Assembly (NCBI GenBank): GCA_019054805.1
Contig: JAHQIY010000013.1
Location: 930,001 to 994,000 of the forward strand
DNA length: 64,000 nt
From: Brachionus manjavacas
Taxonomy: Eukaryota > Rotifera > Eurotatoria > Ploima > Brachionidae
Reading direction: 5' to 3'
Shown: positions 58,201 to 64,000 of the stretch, piece after piece
How positions within the stretch are numbered: the stretch's first letter is position 1
Layout: every line of letters starts with the position of its first letter
Notes under the pieces: model-generated
The model's input: only the letters and a program-made list of their open reading frames with translations
Database searches by the model: none
Told to the model about the DNA's origin: nothing
Made by a program: the position numbers and the translations under genes

Positions 58201-61200
58201 CCATGTGCATAACTTTTCGAATCTTGGACCTTTTTTGGATCTGTAAAAGCCAAAGTCAAGAAAATTTCAAGATCTTTCTAGTGGTAACTTCGGTTTTCCA
58301 AAATTCGAAAAATTGATTGCATAAAACCTATTTGAAAACTGTAAAAAAACGGGTTTTTTGCTCTTTTTCGAAGTCGCCTAATTTCTTGTCCTTTTTACTT
58401 TTTGGACTCCTGTAAATTGTATCATGTAGAACTTTTTGCGCTCTTGAATTTGAGCTATTAATCATTATCGTAGCTAAAAAATTGACCATTCTGCAGTGAC
58501 TTGAAAACTGAGTCCTTGGCAAACACTTGTAAGTTTCCCATGTGCATAACTTTTCGAATCTTGGACCTTTTTTGGATCTGTAAAAGCCAAAGTCAAGAAA
58601 ATTTCAAGATCTTTCTAGTGGTAACTTCGGTTTTCCAAAATTCGAAAAATTGATTGCATAAAACCTATTTGAAAACTGTAAAAAAACGGGTTTTTTGCTC
58701 TTTTTCGAAGTCGCCTAATTTCTTGTCCTTTTTACTTTTTGGACTCCTGTAAATTGTATCATGTAGAACTTTTTGCGCTCTTGAATTTGAGCTATTAATC
58801 ATTATCGTAGCTAAAAAATTGACCATTCTGCAGTGACTTGAAAACTGAGTCCTTGGCAAACACTTGTAAGTTTCCCATGTGCATAACTTTTCGAATCTTG
58901 GACCTTTTTTGGATCTGTAAAAGCCAAAGTCAAGAAAATTTCAAGATCTTTCTAGTGGTAACTTCGGTTTTCCAAAATTCGAAAAATTGATTGCATAAAA
59001 CCTATTTGAAAACTGTAAAAAAACGGGTTTTTTGCTCTTTTTCGAAGTCGCCTAATTTCTTGTCCTTTTTACTTTTTGGACTCCTGTAAATTGTATCATG
59101 TAGAACTTTTTGCGCTCTTGAATTTGAGCTATTAATCATTATCGTAGCTAAAAAATTGACCATTCTGCAGTGACTTGAAAACTGAGTCCTTGGCAAACAC
59201 TTGTAAGTTTCCCATGTGCATAACTTTTCGAATCTTGGACCTTTTTTGGATCTGTAAAAGCCAAAGTCAAGAAAATTTCAAGATCTTTCTAGTGGTAACT
59301 TCGGTTTTCCAAAATTCGAAAAATTGATTGCATAAAACCTATTTGAAAACTGTAAAAAAACGGGTTTTTTGCTCTTTTTCGAAGTCGCCTAATTTCTTGT
59401 CCTTTTTACTTTTTGGACTCCTGTAAATTGTATCATGTAGAACTTTTTGCGCTCTTGAATTTGAGCTATTAATCATTATCGTAGCTAAAAAATTGACCAT
59501 TCTGCAGTGACTTGAAAACTGAGTCCTTGGCAAACACTTGTAAGTTTCCCATGTGCATAACTTTTCGAATCTTGGACCTTTTTTGGATCTGTAAAAGCCA
59601 AAGTCAAGAAAATTTCAAGATCTTTCTAGTGGTAACTTCGGTTTTCCAAAATTCGAAAAATTGATTGCATAAAACCTATTTGAAAACTGTAAAAAAACGG
59701 GTTTTTTGCTCTTTTTCGAAGTCGCCTAATTTCTTGTCCTTTTTACTTTTTGGACTCCTGTAAATTGTATCATGTAGAACTTTTTGCGCTCTTGAATTTG
59801 AGCTATTAATCATTATCGTAGCTAAAAAATTGACCATTCTGCAGTGACTTGAAAACTGAGTCCTTGGCAAACACTTGTAAGTTTCCCATGTGCATAACTT
59901 TTCGAATCTTGGACCTTTTTTGGATCTGTAAAAGCCAAAGTCAAGAAAATTTCAAGATCTTTCTAGTGGTAACTTCGGTTTTCCAAAATTCGAAAAATTG
60001 ATTGCATAAAACCTATTTGAAAACTGTAAAAAAACGGGTTTTTTGCTCTTTTTCGAAGTCGCCTAATTTCTTGTCCTTTTTACTTTTTGGACTCCTGTAA
60101 ATTGTATCATGTAGAACTTTTTGCGCTCTTGAATTTGAGCTATTAATCATTATCGTAGCTAAAAAATTGACCATTCTGCAGTGACTTGAAAACTGAGTCC
60201 TTGGCAAACACTTGTAAGTTTCCCATGTGCATAACTTTTCGAATCTTGGACCTTTTTTGGATCTGTAAAAGCCAAAGTCAAGAAAATTTCAAGATCTTTC
60301 TAGTGGTAACTTCGGTTTTCCAAAATTCGAAAAATTGATTGCATAAAACCTATTTGAAAACTGTAAAAAAACGGGTTTTTTGCTCTTTTTCGAAGTCGCC
60401 TAATTTCTTGTCCTTTTTACTTTTTGGACTCCTGTAAATTGTATCATGTAGAACTTTTTGCGCTCTTGAATTTGAGCTATTAATCATTATCGTAGCTAAA
60501 AAATTGACCATTCTGCAGTGACTTGAAAACTGAGTCCTTGGCAAACACTTGTAAGTTTCCCATGTGCATAACTTTTCGAATCTTGGACCTTTTTTGGATC
60601 TGTAAAAGCCAAAGTCAAGAAAATTTCAAGATCTTTCTAGTGGTAACTTCGGTTTTCCAAAATTCGAAAAATTGATTGCATAAAACCTATTTGAAAACTG
60701 TAAAAAAACGGGTTTTTTGCTCTTTTTCGAAGTCGCCTAATTTCTTGTCCTTTTTACTTTTTGGACTCCTGTAAATTGTATCATGTAGAACTTTTTGCGC
60801 TCTTGAATTTGAGCTATTAATCATTATCGTAGCTAAAAAATTGACCATTCTGCAGTGACTTGAAAACTGAGTCCTTGGCAAACACTTGTAAGTTTCCCAT
60901 GTGCATAACTTTTCGAATCTTGGACCTTTTTTGGATCTGTAAAAGCCAAAGTCAAGAAAATTTCAAGATCTTTCTAGTGGTAACTTCGGTTTTCCAAAAT
61001 TCGAAAAATTGATTGCATAAAACCTATTTGAAAACTGTAAAAAAACGGGTTTTTTGCTCTTTTTCGAAGTCGCCTAATTTCTTGTCCTTTTTACTTTTTG
61101 GACTCCTGTAAATTGTATCATGTAGAACTTTTTGCGCTCTTGAATTTGAGCTATTAATCATTATCGTAGCTAAAAAATTGACCATTCTGCAGTGACTTGA

Positions 61201-64000
61201 AAACTGAGTCCTTGGCAAACACTTGTAAGTTTCCCATGTGCATAACTTTTCGAATCTTGGACCTTTTTTGGATCTGTAAAAGCCAAAGTCAAGAAAATTT
61301 CAAGATCTTTCTAGTGGTAACTTAGGTATTCCAAAATTCGAAAAATTGATTGCATAAAACCTATTTGAAAACTGTAAAAAAACGGGTTTTTTGCTCTTTT
61401 TCGAAGTCGCCTAATTTCTTGTCCTTTTTACTTTTTGGACTCCTGTAAATTGTATCATGTAGAACTTTTTGCGCTCTTGAATTTGAGCTATTAATCATTA
61501 TCGTAGCTAAAAAATTGACCATTCTGCAGTGACTTGAAAACTGAGTCCTTGGCAAACACTTGTAAGTTTCCCATGTGCATAACTTTTCGAATCTTGGACC
61601 TTTTTTGGATCTGTAAAAGCCAAAGTCAAGAAAATTTCAAGATCTTTCTAGTGGTAACTTCGGTTTTCCAAAATTCGAAAAATTGATTGCATAAAACCTA
61701 TTTGAAAACTGTAAAAAAACGGGTTTTTTGCTCTTTTTCGAAGTCGCCTAATTTCTTGTCCTTTTTACTTTTTGGACTCCTGTAAATTGTATCATGTAGA
61801 ACTTTTTGCGCTCTTGAATTTGAGCTATTAATCATTATCGTAGCTAAAAAATTGACCATTCTGCAGTGACTTGAAAACTGAGTCCTTGGCAAACACTTGT
61901 AAGTTTCCCATGTGCATAACTTTTCGAATCTTGGACCTTTTTTGGATCTGTAAAAGCCAAAGTCAAGAAAATTTCAAGATCTTTCTAGTGGTAACTTCGG
62001 TTTTCCAAAATTCGAAAAATTGATTGCATAAAACCTATTTGAAAACTGTAAAAAAACGGGTTTTTTGCTCTTTTTCGAAGTCGCCTAATTTCTTGTCCTT
62101 TTTACTTTTTGGACTCCTGTAAATTGTATCATGTAGAACTTTTTGCGCTCTTGAATTTGAGCTATTAATCATTATCGTAGCTAAAAAATTGACCATTCTG
62201 CAGTGACTTGAAAACTGAGTCCTTGGCAAACACTTGTAAGTTTCCCATGTGCATAACTTTTCGAATCTTGGACCTTTTTTGGATCTGTAAAAGCCAAAGT
62301 CAAGAAAATTTCAAGATCTTTCTAGTGGTAACTTAGGTATTCCAAAATTCGAAAAATTGATTGCATAAAACCTATTTGAAAACTGTAAAAAAACGGGTTT
62401 TTTGCTCTTTTTCGAAGTCGCCTAATTTCTTGTCCTTTTTACTTTTTGGACTCCTGTAAATTGTATCATGTAGAACTTTTTGCGCTCTTGAATTTGAGCT
62501 ATTAATCATTATCGTAGCTAAAAAATTGACCATTCTGCAGTGACTTGAAAACTGAGTCCTTGGCAAACACTTGTAAGTTTCCCATGTGCATAACTTTTCG
62601 AATCTTGGACCTTTTTTGGATCTGTAAAAGCCAAAGTCAAGAAAATTTCAAGATCTTTCTAGTGGTAACTTCGGTTTTCCAAAATTCGAAAAATTGATTG
62701 CATAAAACCTATTTGAAAACTGTAAAAAAACGGGTTTTTTGCTCTTTTTCGAAGTCGCCTAATTTCTTGTCCTTTTTACTTTTTGGACTCCTGTAAATTG
62801 TATCATGTAGAACTTTTTGCGCTCTTGAATTTGAGCTATTAATCATTATCGTAGCTAAAAAATTGACCATTCTGCAGTGACTTGAAAACTGAGTCCTTGG
62901 CAAACACTTGTAAGTTTCCCATGTGCATAACTTTTCGAATCTTGGACCTTTTTTGGATCTGTAAAAGCCAAAGTCAAGAAAATTTCAAGATCTTTCTAGT
63001 GGTAACTTAGGTATTCCAAAATTCGAAAAATTGATTGCATAAAACCTATTTGAAAACTGTAAAAAAACGGGTTTTTTGCTCTTTTTCGAAGTCGCCTAAT
63101 TTCTTGTCCTTTTTACTTTTTGGACTCCTGTAAATTGTATCATGTAGAACTTTTTGCGCTCTTGAATTTGAGCTATTAATCATTATCGTAGCTAAAAAAT
63201 TGACCATTCTGCAGTGACTTGAAAACTGAGTCCTTGGCAAACACTTGTAAGTTTCCCATGTGCATAACTTTTCGAATCTTGGACCTTTTTTGGATCTGTA
63301 AAAGCCAAAGTCAAGAAAATTTCAAGATCTTTCTAGTGGTAACTTCGGTTTTCCAAAATTCGAAAAATTGATTGCATAAAACCTATTTGAAAACTGTAAA
63401 AAAACGGGTTTTTTGCTCTTTTTCGAAGTCGCCTAATTTCTTGTCCTTTTTACTTTTTGGACTCCTGTAAATTGTATCATGTAGAACTTTTTGCGCTCTT
63501 GAATTTGAGCTATTAATCATTATCGTAGCTAAAAAATTGACCATTCTGCAGTGACTTGAAAACTGAGTCCTTGGCAAACACTTGTAAGTTTCCCATGTGC
63601 ATAACTTTTCGAATCTTGGACCTTTTTTGGATCTGTAAAAGCCAAAGTCAAGAAAATTTCAAGATCTTTCTAGTGGTAACTTCGGTTTTCCAAAATTCGA
63701 AAAATTGATTGCATAAAACCTATTTGAAAACTGTAAAAAAACGGGTTTTTTGCTCTTTTTCGAAGTCGCCTAATTTCTTGTCCTTTTTACTTTTTGGACT
63801 CCTGTAAATTGTATCATGTAGAACTTTTTGCGCTCTTGAATTTGAGCTATTAATCATTATCGTAGCTAAAAAATTGACCATTCTGCAGTGACTTGAAAAC
63901 TGAGTCCTTGGCAAACACTTGTAAGTTTCCCATGTGCATAACTTTTCGAATCTTGGACCTTTTTTGGATCTGTAAAAGCCAAAGTCAAGAAAATTTCAAG
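31298..64000. repeat. Satellite DNA array, 337-bp monomer, about 97 head-to-tail copies
   Basis: From about 31298 to the window end the same 337-bp unit repeats head to tail. Most neighbouring monomers are identical or differ at one or two sites. Exceptions are one 335-bp unit (two single-base deletions near 44876 and 44931) and more diverged units around 45860-46000 and 55632-55660. The monomer is richer in GC than the flanks and holds three TTCGAA palindromes. Each copy has a 64-codon open frame on the minus strand starting from TTG, but 337 is not a multiple of 3 and there is no sign of gene structure, so I treat it as non-coding. The array continues past the right edge. Centromeric, pericentromeric or B-chromosome location cannot be judged from sequence. 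Confidence 0.98.

Noticed and set aside
31372..63914. A 64-codon open frame on the minus strand in nearly every satellite monomer
   Set aside because: It starts from TTG, the 337-bp period is not a multiple of 3, and its repetition simply reflects the identical monomers. No domain or gene signal supports a protein.
31298..64000. CENP-B box or hammerhead ribozyme in the satellite monomer
   Set aside because: I looked for TTCG-N4-A-N2-CGGG on both strands and for the CTGATGA...GAAA core. TTCG and CGGG both occur but not at the required spacing, and no ribozyme core was found.

Overview
This window is nuclear DNA from a very AT-rich eukaryote, almost certainly an invertebrate animal. Four recognisable genes (ATG2, PPP1R21, a MAD2L2/REV7 homologue and a DMAC1-like gene) are split by introns with GT..AG borders and compatible phases. 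Their exons approach 50% GC, while introns and spacers are mostly A/T homopolymer-rich. The dispersed repeats (CR1-like and other LINEs, MULE, pogo, hAT and Tc1/mariner remnants) also point to an animal. No species can be named; AT-rich aquatic invertebrates such as monogonont rotifers would fit, but that is a guess.

Layout: every host gene is on the minus strand. From right to left they are MAD2L2/REV7 (27356-30728, 4 exons), ATG2 (10829-23578, 4 exons, about 2,064 residues, apparently complete), and a tight cluster at 685-7287. The cluster holds a DMAC1-like first exon (7125-7287), PPP1R21 (1139-7024, 2 exons, about 626 residues), a small exon (934-995) that splices in phase onto the DMAC1-like exon, and an 80-residue membrane-protein ORF (685-927) that starts six bases after that exon's stop. 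If the splice is real, PPP1R21 lies wholly inside a DMAC1-like intron and the 80-residue ORF is the second cistron of the same mRNA.

Introns and spacers hold decayed transposons. Those inside host introns whose strand can be read all run opposite to the host gene. ATG2 intron 3 carries a 304-bp hAT-type MITE with terminal repeats and a near-perfect 8-bp target duplication, plus a 41-bp minisatellite (about 9.6 copies) close to the exon 3 donor. A perfect 57-bp inverted repeat lies at 9378-9551.

The right half (31298-64000) is one head-to-tail satellite array, 337-bp monomer, about 97 copies, nearly identical, running off the window end. A single diverged monomer of the same satellite sits in ATG2 intron 1, directly against the exon 2 splice acceptor.

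The host genes do not form one pathway: ATG2 (autophagic lipid transfer), PPP1R21 (Rab5 endosomes, FERRY complex), REV7 (translesion synthesis and HORMA signalling), DMAC1 (mitochondrial complex I assembly). No CRISPR, rRNA or tRNA gene was seen.
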